From Acidobacteriota bacterium (GTDB lineage: Bacteria > Acidobacteriota > Blastocatellia > Pyrinomonadales > Pyrinomonadaceae), in assembly GCA_023391155.1 (NCBI GenBank), contig JAEWBM010000004.1, positions 1 to 14,476 on the forward strand: 14,476 nt of DNA. Direction: 5' to 3'. Below are positions 1 to 7,037 of this stretch, piece by piece (position 1 is the first letter of the stretch; each line of letters starts with the position of its first letter). The notes beneath the pieces are model-generated. The model was not told where the DNA came from. It worked only from the letters and a program-made list of their open reading frames with translations, and did not search any database. A program made the position numbers and the translations under genes.

Positions 1-1
1 G

Positions 2-31
2 GCCCACAGCGTAGAAGCAGCCAACAGTTGA
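2..31 (+). CDS. Possible 3' end of an upstream gene (partial)
   Basis: One frame is open from base 2 to a TGA stop at 29-31 and would give a nine-residue tail (AHSVEAANS). A strong intrinsic terminator begins four bases later, which is where the end of an upstream gene would be expected. The fragment is too short to recognise a family. A second frame is also open here, so the coding call rests mainly on the position of the terminator. Confidence 0.2.
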   Translation, partial: AHSVEAANS

Positions 32-34
32 AAG

Positions 35-66
35 ATATCGCACGTTGTTCGGCGTGCGATATTTTT
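35..66 (+). terminator. Rho-independent terminator upstream of ftsY
   Basis: A perfect 10-bp stem pairs ATATCGCACG (35-44) with CGTGCGATAT (53-62) around an 8-base loop (45-52). The descending arm runs straight into five T residues (62-66). This is a textbook intrinsic terminator for a gene ending just upstream. The stem reads equally on the other strand, but the T-run supports + strand termination. The loop also holds the likely -35 box of the next promoter. Confidence 0.75.
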
Positions 67-73
67 CTATAAT
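45..73 (+). promoter_or_regulatory. Candidate sigma-70-type promoter of ftsY
   Basis: TTGTTC at 45-50 matches the -35 consensus at four of six positions. TATAAT at 68-73 is a perfect -10, and the spacer is exactly 17 bases. Transcription would start near position 80, about 30 bases before the ftsY ATG. The -35 box lies in the loop of the preceding terminator, so the end of the upstream transcript and the start of this one share DNA. The ftsY-ribD-ksgA genes probably form one transcript from here. Confidence 0.65.
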
Positions 74-108
74 CCGTTGTTTACGGCAGAACACGGATCT
101 ACGATTGT

Positions 109-1143
109 ATGGCATTTTTCTGGCGAAGAAATAAGGAAGACAAGTTTTCAAGCTCTGTCCTGGGGCTCGACAAATCACTTGAGGAACTCAAAGCTCAGGA
201 GGAGGCCGTCGAGCGCGAGCTTGGCGTCAGGTTCTCAAAGGCCATCGCGAAGACGCGCGACTCCATAAATTCGCGACTCGATACGATCTTCGAGGGCCGC
301 AAGCAGATAGATGAGCAGCTTCTCGACGAGTTGGAGGAAATGCTCATTTCGACCGACATCGGCGTTCAGACGACGATGCAGGTCCTTGAAGCGATAAGAA
401 AGGGTATCTCCCGGCAGGAGATAAATGACCCGGAAGCCCTCAAGCGGGTAATGAAGAACGAGTTGCTCGACATATTGCAGCACTCTAAAGAGGGCGGCAT
501 CGCGGATGAGACAGCCGTGGATGAAGCGATAAAGCCTTACGTATTAATGGTGGTCGGCGTCAACGGCGTAGGCAAAACCACTACTATCGGCAAGCTCTCG
601 CAGCGGATCAAGAACGAGGGCAACGATGTCCTGATATGTGCGGCAGATACGTTTCGAGCCGCTGCTTCGGACCAGCTCGAGATCTGGGCGGGCCGCGCCG
701 GTGTCCCGATCATACAGCAGAAGCAGGGAACTGATCCCGCAGCGGTCCTCTTCGATGCACTGCAGGCTGCAAAATCACGAAACTCGGACGTACTGATCGT
801 CGACACCGCAGGCCGTCTGCACAACAAGGCCAATCTGATGGCCGAACTTGAGAAGATGAAACGCATCGCAGGGCGTGAGGTGCCGCAGGCCCCGCACGAG
901 ACCCTGCTTGTTATCGACGCGGTTACGGGCCAGAATGGGCTTGAACAGGCGCGCCAGTTCACGAAGGTCGCGAACGTCACCGGCATTGTGCTGACCAAGC
1001 TTGACGGAACGGCCAAAGGCGGGATCGCAGTCGCGATCGCAAAGGAACTCGGCCTTCCGATCCGTTATGTCGGTATCGGTGAGCAGGTGGATGATCTAAT
1101 GGTCTTTGACGCCGAAAATTACGTCAACAGCCTTTTCAATTGA
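109..1143 (+). CDS. ftsY: Signal recognition particle receptor FtsY
   Basis: SRP-receptor GTPase that docks SRP-ribosome complexes at the inner membrane for co-translational insertion of membrane proteins. At 344 residues it is the short form: there is no long acidic A domain, only a short hydrophobic/basic start (MAFFWRR) that could act as a membrane-contacting helix. A helical N domain follows, then the NG GTPase. The P-loop GVNGVGKT is at residues 150-157, the DTFRAAA segment typical of SRP GTPases follows, DTAGR is at 232-236, and the TKLDG specificity motif is at 296-300. The C-terminal YVGIGEQVDDL is characteristic. No clear Shine-Dalgarno precedes the ATG. The stop overlaps the TTG proposed for ribD by two bases, so translation of the two is probably coupled. 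Confidence 0.97.
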   Translation: MAFFWRRNKEDKFSSSVLGLDKSLEELKAQEEAVERELGVRFSKAIAKTRDSINSRLDTIFEGRKQIDEQLLDELEEMLISTDIGVQTTMQVLEAIRKGISRQEINDPEALKRVMKNELLDILQHSKEGGIADETAVDEAIKPYVLMVVGVNGVGKTTTIGKLSQRIKNEGNDVLICAADTFRAAASDQLEIWAGRAGVPIIQQKQGTDPAAVLFDALQAAKSRNSDVLIVDTAGRLHNKANLMAELEKMKRIAGREVPQAPHETLLVIDAVTGQNGLEQARQFTKVANVTGIVLTKLDGTAKGGIAVAIAKELGLPIRYVGIGEQVDDLMVFDAENYVNSLFN

Positions 1144-2276
1144 CCGGAGCTGATTTGGCAAACGACAAAACAAACGACGCCGACCTACATTTTCTTCGAC
1201 GCTCGCTTGAGCTGGCTGCCGAGGGAGTTGGGCGAGTGTCGCCCAATCCGCTGGTCGGGTGCGTCATCGTCGCCGAGAATGGAGAGATCGTCGGTGAAGG
1301 CACCTACTTTCGCGACGATGTGACCCACGCAGAGGTCATTGCTTTGATGCAAGCCGGGACGAAGGCTCGCGGGGCCACCGCCTATGTCTCGCTCGAGCCG
1401 CATTCTCACCACGGACGCACACCGCCTTGCACCGAGGCGCTTATAAATGCCGGGATCAAGCGCGTTGTCGCGCCTATCGAGGACCCCAACCCGCTTGTAT
1501 CCGGAAAGGGTTTCGCCAGGCTGAGGGAAGCCGGAGTTGAGGTCTCAACGGGTACGCTCGCTTATGACGCCACACGCCTGAACGAAAAGTTCGTCACTTG
1601 GCACATGCAAAAGCGGCCTTTTGTTCACCTAAAACTGGCAATGTCGCTGGACGGCCGCATCTCTCTTAGAAACAGCGTATCCACATCCATCACCGGGCCT
1701 GCGGCAATTGGCCGGGTCCACAAGCTCAGGCATGAGCACGATGCGATCATGATCGGCGCCACGACCGCGGTCGTCGACGATCCGTCACTTACGGACCGGA
1801 GCGGCTCAGCGCGTTCCCGTCCGCTGGTCAGAGTGATCCTGGATAACAGCCTTAGGCTCCCCCCCGCAGGAAAGATCGCCTCCACGGCGAAAGAGATCCC
1901 GACTCTCGTCATGACCAACTGCATCGATCCGAAACGCACCGGCGATCTCGCGGATCTAGGTGTCGAGGTAGTACCGGTTAACGGCGGCGCGAGGAATCTC
2001 GCCGGGGTTCTCGAAGAGCTCCGCCGTCGCGATATCCAAAGCGTCCTTGTCGAAGGCGGCTCGGCTGTTGCCGGTGCCTTCATCGATGCCCGGCTGGTCG
2101 ATAAGTTTACGGTGTTGATCGCGCCCTTCATCATCGGCGGGCCGGATGCCCCGGTTGCGGTTGGCGGAAAAGGTGCGGATGAGATCGCAAAATCTTTAAG
2201 GCTTCGCGATGTCGAATGTACGAGCCACGGCGAAGACATCGAGATCACCGGCTATCCGCAAAACGAGGCAGAATGA
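1140..2276 (+). CDS. ribD: Bifunctional riboflavin biosynthesis protein RibD (deaminase/reductase), altered zinc site
   Basis: RibD converts the pyrimidine product of GTP cyclohydrolase II by deamination followed by NADPH-dependent ribosyl reduction. The N-terminal half is a cytidine-deaminase-like domain: HAE is at residues 63-65 and a PPC ends at 97. The C-terminal half is the DHFR-like reductase, with LAMSLDGRIS, DAIMIGATTAVVDDPSL and VLVEGGSAVAGAF. The length of about 378 residues is normal. The first cysteine of the usual LEPCSH zinc motif is histidine here (LEPHSH, H88), while H63 and C97 keep normal spacing. The longest reading starts at TTG 1140, overlapping the ftsY stop. TTG 1155 is also plausible because GGAG at 1146-1149 sits five bases ahead of it. 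The stop overlaps the ksgA ATG (ATGA). Confidence 0.94.
   Translation: MTGADLANDKTNDADLHFLRRSLELAAEGVGRVSPNPLVGCVIVAENGEIVGEGTYFRDDVTHAEVIALMQAGTKARGATAYVSLEPHSHHGRTPPCTEALINAGIKRVVAPIEDPNPLVSGKGFARLREAGVEVSTGTLAYDATRLNEKFVTWHMQKRPFVHLKLAMSLDGRISLRNSVSTSITGPAAIGRVHKLRHEHDAIMIGATTAVVDDPSLTDRSGSARSRPLVRVILDNSLRLPPAGKIASTAKEIPTLVMTNCIDPKRTGDLADLGVEVVPVNGGARNLAGVLEELRRRDIQSVLVEGGSAVAGAFIDARLVDKFTVLIAPFIIGGPDAPVAVGGKGADEIAKSLRLRDVECTSHGEDIEITGYPQNEAE
1146..1149 (+). promoter_or_regulatory. Shine-Dalgarno favouring the inner ribD start
   Basis: GGAG lies five bases before TTG 1155-1157 and inside the reading frame that begins at TTG 1140. Spacing is ideal for the 1155 start, which would shorten RibD by five residues. 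No equivalent purine box is seen before TTG 1140. Confidence 0.45.
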
Positions 2277-3085
2277 GGCAGCTACCCTCAGACGGCCGGC
2301 ATCATGCCAAACGGTCGATGGGGCAGAACTTTTTGATCGATCGCGGCGTGATCGAAAGAATACTTCGAGCTGCAAACGTTCGGCCCGGCAACCTCGTGGT
2401 CGAGATCGGTCCCGGGCAGGGGGCCTTAACCGCCGGCCTGATCGAGTCAGGCGCCCGGGTGATCGCCATCGAGCTTGACCGCGACTTGATCGGCCCGCTT
2501 GAGGATAAATTCGGTACGCACTCCAACTTCCGGATAATTGAAAGCGATGTCCTCGAATTGGATCTGACTGCGGTCGTCGCCGATGGCGCTCCCGCAAAGC
2601 TCGTAGCCAACCTACCTTACAATATTTCAACCGCGATACTTCAGAAACTTATTGAAGCTCGAGGCATGTTTTCCCAAATGGTCCTGATGTTTCAGCGGGA
2701 GGTTGTTGAACGCATTGTGGCTCCGGCGGGCAGCACCGACCGCGGCTATTTGACTGTGCTCGTCGAAGCTGCGTTCGACGTCGAGCATGTCGTTGACGTT
2801 CCGCCCGGGGCATTTCGTCCACAGCCAAAGATCTGGAGCTCGGTCGTAAATCTCACGCCAGCGTCCGACGCTATTGAACCACTCGACGAACTCCGAAGCC
2901 TTGCCAGCGCGGCATTTGCTCAAAAGCGGAAAACGATCCTGAATAATTTAAAGCATCAATATCCGGAAGCCGCGGCAATGCTCGAAACTGCCGGGATCGA
3001 TCCCAAACGCAGGGCAGAGACATTGGACCGTGATGAATGGCGGCGGCTTACACAAATTTCGGCAGGTTCCCCGCGCGCCTTATGA
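2273..3085 (+). CDS. rsmA: 16S rRNA (adenine1518-N6/adenine1519-N6)-dimethyltransferase
   Basis: RsmA/KsgA uses S-adenosylmethionine to dimethylate two adjacent adenines in the 3' terminal hairpin of 16S rRNA, a late check in small-subunit assembly. The 270-residue protein has the family's GQNFLID segment at residues 17-23, the SAM-binding VVEIGPGQGALT at 42-53, an acidic IAIELDRDL after the next strand, and the catalytic NLPYN at 113-117. A C-terminal helical domain follows (AFAQKRKTILNNL). A longer reading from 2216 exists, but it runs inside ribD and adds 19 basic, non-conserved residues. ATG 2273 overlaps the ribD stop and has GAGG at 2265-2268 in good position, so it was chosen. Confidence 0.96.
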   Translation: MRQLPSDGRHHAKRSMGQNFLIDRGVIERILRAANVRPGNLVVEIGPGQGALTAGLIESGARVIAIELDRDLIGPLEDKFGTHSNFRIIESDVLELDLTAVVADGAPAKLVANLPYNISTAILQKLIEARGMFSQMVLMFQREVVERIVAPAGSTDRGYLTVLVEAAFDVEHVVDVPPGAFRPQPKIWSSVVNLTPASDAIEPLDELRSLASAAFAQKRKTILNNLKHQYPEAAAMLETAGIDPKRRAETLDRDEWRRLTQISAGSPRAL

Positions 3086-3091
3086 TAAACT
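3081..3091 (+). promoter_or_regulatory. Candidate -10 region for rnj
   Basis: TATGAT at 3081-3086 matches five of six -10 bases. It overlaps a TGnTAAACT extended -10-like string (3083-3091). It straddles the ksgA stop and lies about 40 bases before the rnj GTG. No convincing -35 box is seen 16-18 bases upstream, so this is weak support for a separate rnj transcript. Confidence 0.3.
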
Positions 3092-3128
3092 CTAAGTTTG
3101 TCAGACAGTTACAGATAAGGGGCTGAGT

Positions 3129-4790
3129 GTGAACAAAATAGAGATAATCCCGCTCGGAGGTATTGGCGAATTCGGGATGAATTGTATGGGGATCCGCTAC
3201 GGTGACGAGATGATCGTTGTCGATGCGGGGATGGGATTTCCGGAGGAGACGCCCTTCGGCGTAGATATTTCGATCCCGAACTTCGATTTTCTGGAAGAGT
3301 ATCGCGATGACCTTACCGCGATCGTCCTAACGCACGGCCACGAAGACCATATCGGAGCTCTTTCATACATACTCAGAAAGTTCAATCTTCCGGTCTATGC
3401 CTCCCGTTTTACACATGCCTTGGCTGAAAAACGTCTCGAGGAGTTCGGAATGCTCGACGACGTCTTGCTCCACCGCGTAAAAGCCGGGGATGTTGCAGAG
3501 ATCGGGGTATTTCAGGTCGAGTTTATCCATGCGTCGCATTCATTGGTCGATTGTTTTTCGCTCGCGATCAGGACACCGATCGGGACGGTCATTCACACCG
3601 GTGATTATAAGATCGACGACACTCCGGTCATCGGCCCCCCTTATGATCTTAAAACTCTAAAGAGGTATGGTGATGAGGGAGTCCTGGCATTGCTCGGAGA
3701 TTCGACCAACGCCACTGTCCCCGGACGTACGCCATCGGAACAGGCGGTGATACCCGCATTCCGCGAGATCTTTGAAGAGACAGAGGGGCGGCTCTTTGTA
3801 TCGACGTTCTCATCATCGCTCCATCGGCTCCAGATCATCTTTGACCTGGCGCACGAATATGGCCGGAAGGTATGTGTTCTGGGCCGTTCGATGCAGAAAA
3901 ATGTCGAGATCGCCGAGGAGCAGGGCTTGCTTACGATCATGCGCGACACCATGGTTCAATTGAGCGAGGCCAGAGCTTACGATGATGACGAGATCTGCTA
4001 TCTTGTTACGGGTTCGCAGGGTGAGATGCGGGCCGCGCTTTGGAATCTTGCGACCTCGACATATAAAGGCCTGGAAATCGAAAAGGGAGACACCGTCGTG
4101 CTGTCGGCACGCATCATCCCGGGCAATGAAAGAAACATCAGCCGTTTGATCGGCCACCTTTATAAGCGCGGCGCGAACATCATCGAAGAAAAGCGCAGAT
4201 TGGTGCACGTTTCGGGCCATGCCTCGCAGGAAGATATACGTATTCTGGTTGAAACCGCGAGGCCGAAATACCTGGTTCCCATCCACGGCGAATACCGAAT
4301 GTTGTTCAGACATAAGGAATATGTCAAGAATCACGTCGCCGGATATGACGATAACAATATCGTTTTGATCGAGAATGGGGACATGCTCGAGATCGACGAA
4401 TTCGGCGCCCGGATCATTGCTTCGCACGAACTGCACAAGACCTTCATCGATGAGGAATCGATGGAGGAACTCGATTACGATGTTATCCGCGAACGGAAAA
4501 GGCTGGCTTACGGCGGAGCTCTTTCGCTTGTTGTAAGCATCGATCGCAAAGAACATCGGTTGGTTGGTGACCCGCATGTCACCTTTAATGGAGTCGCCGG
4601 CCTTGATCCCAAAAACGGCTTTGCCGCTGAAGCCCGTCGAACCGTGTCGGAAGCCATCTCAGAGATGAAGCCCGCTCAGATCGCGGACAAGGCAGTCTTC
4701 CGTGAGAACTTACGCCTCCATATGAAGCGGTTCATTCAAAAGGAACTCGGTACCAAACCGGTGATAGTGACGACGGTGGTAGAGGTGTAG
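3129..4790 (+). CDS. rnj: Ribonuclease J
   Basis: Metallo-beta-lactamase/beta-CASP ribonuclease with endonuclease and 5'-to-3' exonuclease activity in RNA processing and decay. At 553 residues it has the usual RNase J length. The zinc motif HGHEDH is at residues 69-74, with further metal ligands predicted at H137, D159 (in HTGDYKID) and H386 (PIHGEYR). The beta-CASP domain carries GDSTNA, VSTFSSSLHRLQ and TGSQGE, with the conserved SGHAS histidine at 364. The C-terminal domain ends in the typical Lys/Arg-rich helix and a beta strand. The GTG start at 3129 is preceded by AAGGGG (3117-3122) at six-base spacing. The enzyme is common outside the gamma-proteobacteria, so its presence next to LPS-export genes helps narrow the lineage. 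Confidence 0.96.
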   Translation: MNKIEIIPLGGIGEFGMNCMGIRYGDEMIVVDAGMGFPEETPFGVDISIPNFDFLEEYRDDLTAIVLTHGHEDHIGALSYILRKFNLPVYASRFTHALAEKRLEEFGMLDDVLLHRVKAGDVAEIGVFQVEFIHASHSLVDCFSLAIRTPIGTVIHTGDYKIDDTPVIGPPYDLKTLKRYGDEGVLALLGDSTNATVPGRTPSEQAVIPAFREIFEETEGRLFVSTFSSSLHRLQIIFDLAHEYGRKVCVLGRSMQKNVEIAEEQGLLTIMRDTMVQLSEARAYDDDEICYLVTGSQGEMRAALWNLATSTYKGLEIEKGDTVVLSARIIPGNERNISRLIGHLYKRGANIIEEKRRLVHVSGHASQEDIRILVETARPKYLVPIHGEYRMLFRHKEYVKNHVAGYDDNNIVLIENGDMLEIDEFGARIIASHELHKTFIDEESMEELDYDVIRERKRLAYGGALSLVVSIDRKEHRLVGDPHVTFNGVAGLDPKNGFAAEARRTVSEAISEMKPAQIADKAVFRENLRLHMKRFIQKELGTKPVIVTTVVEV

Positions 4791-4845
4791 TTGTGCTCAC
4801 TTTGGGGTGCCTCCACGCGCCCCACATTTGTAAAGGTTGATCCAA

Positions 4846-5799
4846 ATGAAACGATTCCCAATACAAGTCGGTTTTCTCGTCATTTTTTCGTTAGGCTTAT
4901 TCAGCACTGTTACAGGGCAGGGACCATCAGCATCAGATAGTGAACTTAAAGCGATCGAAATTTCGGATGAAGCGGAAAAGCACCGAAAAGCTGGAGAGGC
5001 TGAAGCCGCTCTCGAACTCAATAATACCGCGGTTGGTCTCGCTCCGGATCTCGCAGCCGTTTATGTTGGCCGTGCTATCACGTTGATGGATCTTTATCGC
5101 TTCAAAGAGGCGATTTCTGATTTGGATAAGGCAGTTGAACTTGTAGCTGATTCACGTCCTTTACATCTTCTATACGGGTTATCGCGGCTCGAGCTAAACC
5201 AATTCGACGGGGCAGTAAACGATTTTAACCGCGCGATCGAGCACGACTCGGAACCCTGGATCTACTGGCAGTTTCGGGGTGTCGCTAAACTCGAATTGGG
5301 TCGCTACGAGCATGCGATCAGCGACTTCAGTAATGTTATAAGCCGAAGGCCCGATCTGGGGGAGGCATATTACTTACGCGGGCAAGCCTTTTGGAAAGCC
5401 TCCCGATTAGATGATGCGGTCGCAGATCTTAAAAGGTCGGTGGATCTGCTTCCGGGCCATCCCTACCCGCCTTTCTACCTTGGAGTCGTTTTCAGAGCAA
5501 AACAGCAATTCAGCGAAGCACTAGAAGCATTGAACAAGGCGGTTTCACTCGACCCTGACAATGTTGATTTTCTTGGTATTCGAGGATCAACTCTGATTGA
5601 ACTAGAACGGTTCGCGGAGGCTCATAAGGACCTAACGCGTGTGCGTTTGCTTCGACCGGAGACGGATGAGGGCCTCGTATATCTGTCATATCTCTCTTTT
5701 AAGATCGAAGATACCGCCGGTGTGATCCGGTACACAGGGACGCGGTTAAGTTTGACCCGGGCGATGCCATGGCTCACAACAACCTTGGTTACGGATTGA
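4846..5799 (+). CDS. Exported TPR-repeat protein, N-terminal part (frameshifted gene)
   Basis: Tetratricopeptide-repeat protein, probably periplasmic. ATG 4846 was chosen over TTG 4837 because AAAGG at 4832-4836 is nine bases ahead of it. It then opens a good signal peptide: MKR, a hydrophobic core from about residues 6 to 21, and a small-residue region ending near TVTGQ. Successive 34-residue TPR units follow, with typical pairs such as GRYEHAISDFSNVI and PDLGEAYYLRGQA. The TPR pattern stops near base 5736. The last 20 or so residues to the TGA at 5797 do not look like TPR, while the TPR pattern continues in the next frame. The intact gene would be 4846-6206 (about 453 residues, roughly 12 repeats). 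TPRs bind partner proteins; no specific partner can be named. Codon choice looks more AT-tolerant than in the neighbours. Confidence 0.75.
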   Translation: MKRFPIQVGFLVIFSLGLFSTVTGQGPSASDSELKAIEISDEAEKHRKAGEAEAALELNNTAVGLAPDLAAVYVGRAITLMDLYRFKEAISDLDKAVELVADSRPLHLLYGLSRLELNQFDGAVNDFNRAIEHDSEPWIYWQFRGVAKLELGRYEHAISDFSNVISRRPDLGEAYYLRGQAFWKASRLDDAVADLKRSVDLLPGHPYPPFYLGVVFRAKQQFSEALEALNKAVSLDPDNVDFLGIRGSTLIELERFAEAHKDLTRVRLLRPETDEGLVYLSYLSFKIEDTAGVIRYTGTRLSLTRAMPWLTTTLVTD

Positions 5800-6206
5800 T
5801 CCTGAATGGCGACCTAAAGGCCGCGGCGAAAAGCATTGATCGGGCCCTCGCCATCGACGCCGACCATGTGCTAGCCACGAACAATAAGGCCTTGCTTCAC
5901 ATTAAATCGGGCCAATATTTGATCGCAAGTCAATTGATCGACAAAGTTATCAAATTGGATCCGACTGTTCCCGAGGTGTATTTGAACCGTGGTTATTTGC
6001 TTTACGAACAGGGGGATCTCGAGAGCTCCATCGCCAGTTTCTCTGAGGCGATCAAGCTCAATCCGAAACTCCGTTTAGCTTATGAGGCTCGGTCAAAGGC
6101 CTACGTCGCTAAAGGGGATTCCGAACTCGCTGAGAAAGACCGGGCCAAGGCATCAGAGCTCAGTGAATGGGCGAGACGGGAGCGAAATTCGCTTACTGGT
6201 AATTAG
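5769..6206 (+). CDS. TPR-repeat protein, C-terminal part of the same frameshifted gene
   Basis: This is the continuation of the preceding TPR gene in the next frame. The frame is open from 5703, after a TAA at 5700-5702, and the repeat pattern resumes at about 5740 with AVKFDPGDAMAHNNLG. Four further TPR units follow, each with the A/G and P positions in register. ATG 5769 is simply the first ATG in this frame and lies inside a repeat helix, so it is unlikely to be a natural start. There is no signal peptide. The protein ends in a charged tail and a TAG at 6204-6206, four bases before the dehydrogenase ATG, consistent with co-translation. If the frameshift is real in the genome, this half would be made only by reinitiation or not at all. 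Confidence 0.7.
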   Translation: MAHNNLGYGLILNGDLKAAAKSIDRALAIDADHVLATNNKALLHIKSGQYLIASQLIDKVIKLDPTVPEVYLNRGYLLYEQGDLESSIASFSEAIKLNPKLRLAYEARSKAYVAKGDSELAEKDRAKASELSEWARRERNSLTGN

Positions 6207-6210
6207 CGGT

Positions 6211-6984
6211 ATGAATCAGTGGAAGAACCGCGTAGTTTTTCTGACCGGGGCCTCGAGCGGTATTGGCGAGGCCCTTGCTATTGCGTTGGGGACCCGCGGG
6301 GCAAAGCTTTCGCTGCTCGCTCGTCGCGAGGAAGAGTTGAAGAGGATCGCCGATGAATGCCGCGCAGCGGGTTCCGAGGCTCTCGTTTTTGCTGCGGATG
6401 TGACGGATGCGGCTGCGGTTGCCGAAGCGGCCGAACGGGCCCGCACGGAGCTCGGCGCGATCGACGTGCTGATTGCCAATGCCGGTATCGGCGGTAATGA
6501 CGAAGCCACTAGAACGTGGGATCCTGAGGCGGTCAAACGGGTGATCGATGTGAATCTTCTCGGTTCGGTGAACGCCGTGCACGCGGTGCTGCCGGCTATG
6601 CTGGAACGCGGTGAGGGACACCTCGTAGCGATCTCAAGCCTCGCCGGTTTTCGCGGCCTCCCACGCTCTGCGGCGTATTGTGCAAGCAAGGCCGGTTTGA
6701 CCTCGTTCTTCGAAAGCGTCCGGCTTGACGTCCAGCACCGCGGGGTCGATGTAACGATAATCCAGCCCGGATTTATCAAAACGCCCCTTACGTCCGGGCG
6801 GGAAGCGGCAATGCCGTACATCATGGAGCTCGAGGATTCTATCCCCTATTTCATGAAGGCGATGGAGAAGCGCAAGAAATTTGCCGCGTTTCCCTGGCAG
6901 CTTGCCACCTTGGTCAGATCTGCCCGCGTCTTTCCCGCATGGCTTTATGACCGGATCGCCTCACGAGCACGCTACCGGGAATAG
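6211..6984 (+). CDS. Short-chain dehydrogenase/reductase (SDR), NAD(P)-dependent
   Basis: Classical SDR of 257 residues. The Rossmann dinucleotide motif TGASSGIG is at residues 12-19. An arginine pair after strand 2 (LARREEEL) suggests a preference for NADP(H). NAG is at 90-92, the catalytic serine is predicted at 143, and YCASK is at 156-160. After the PGFIKTPLT loop comes a C-terminal stretch with PWQ and aromatic/basic residues (PAWLYDRIASRARYRE), as in SDRs that associate with membranes or lipids. Substrate cannot be told from sequence. An in-frame reading from 6082 exists, but it runs through the TPR gene; ATG 6211 sits right before the first beta strand. The Shine-Dalgarno is weak, so expression may depend on the TPR gene. 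Confidence 0.9.
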   Translation: MNQWKNRVVFLTGASSGIGEALAIALGTRGAKLSLLARREEELKRIADECRAAGSEALVFAADVTDAAAVAEAAERARTELGAIDVLIANAGIGGNDEATRTWDPEAVKRVIDVNLLGSVNAVHAVLPAMLERGEGHLVAISSLAGFRGLPRSAAYCASKAGLTSFFESVRLDVQHRGVDVTIIQPGFIKTPLTSGREAAMPYIMELEDSIPYFMKAMEKRKKFAAFPWQLATLVRSARVFPAWLYDRIASRARYRE

Positions 6985-7004
6985 ATTGCATCGGGCCAAA
7001 ACGA

Positions 7005-7010
7005 TATAAT
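7005..7010 (+). promoter_or_regulatory. Candidate -10 box upstream of uppP
   Basis: TATAAT at 7005-7010 is a perfect -10 hexamer in the 53-base gap before uppP. The hexamer 17 bases upstream (TAGATT, 6982-6987) overlaps the dehydrogenase stop and matches a -35 box at only three positions. Transcription would start about 20 bases before the uppP ATG and could drive uppP-recJ-lptCA-lptB. Confidence 0.5.
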
Positions 7011-7037
7011 CCACTGAACGGCTCTCCGAATTCCTAA

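Noticed and set aside
77..268. 63-codon + strand frame over the start of ftsY
   Set aside because: It overlaps the clear ftsY start in another frame and its product shows no conserved pattern.
1599..1608. TGGCAC as a possible sigma-54 -24 element
   Set aside because: The GC that follows is only five bases from the GG rather than ten, and the site lies inside ribD coding sequence.
3813..4577. 254-codon minus-strand frame inside rnj
   Set aside because: It is wholly antisense to conserved RNase J coding sequence, has no promoter or ribosome site, and the product is unfamiliar. Such frames are common in GC-rich genes.
4803..4824. Hairpin (7-bp stem with one T-G pair) in the gap after rnj
   Set aside because: The stem is followed by only three T residues broken by other bases, so it lacks the T-run of an intrinsic terminator. 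It may be a weak stem only.
5734..5740. Programmed -1 frameshift site in the TPR gene
   Set aside because: The bases ACAGGGA do not make an X-XXY-YYZ slippery heptamer and no clear downstream stem was seen. A lost base explains the break better.
6216..6824. 202-codon minus-strand frame inside the SDR gene
   Set aside because: It is antisense to the conserved Rossmann fold, and the Ala/Ser/Arg-rich product has no recognisable motif.
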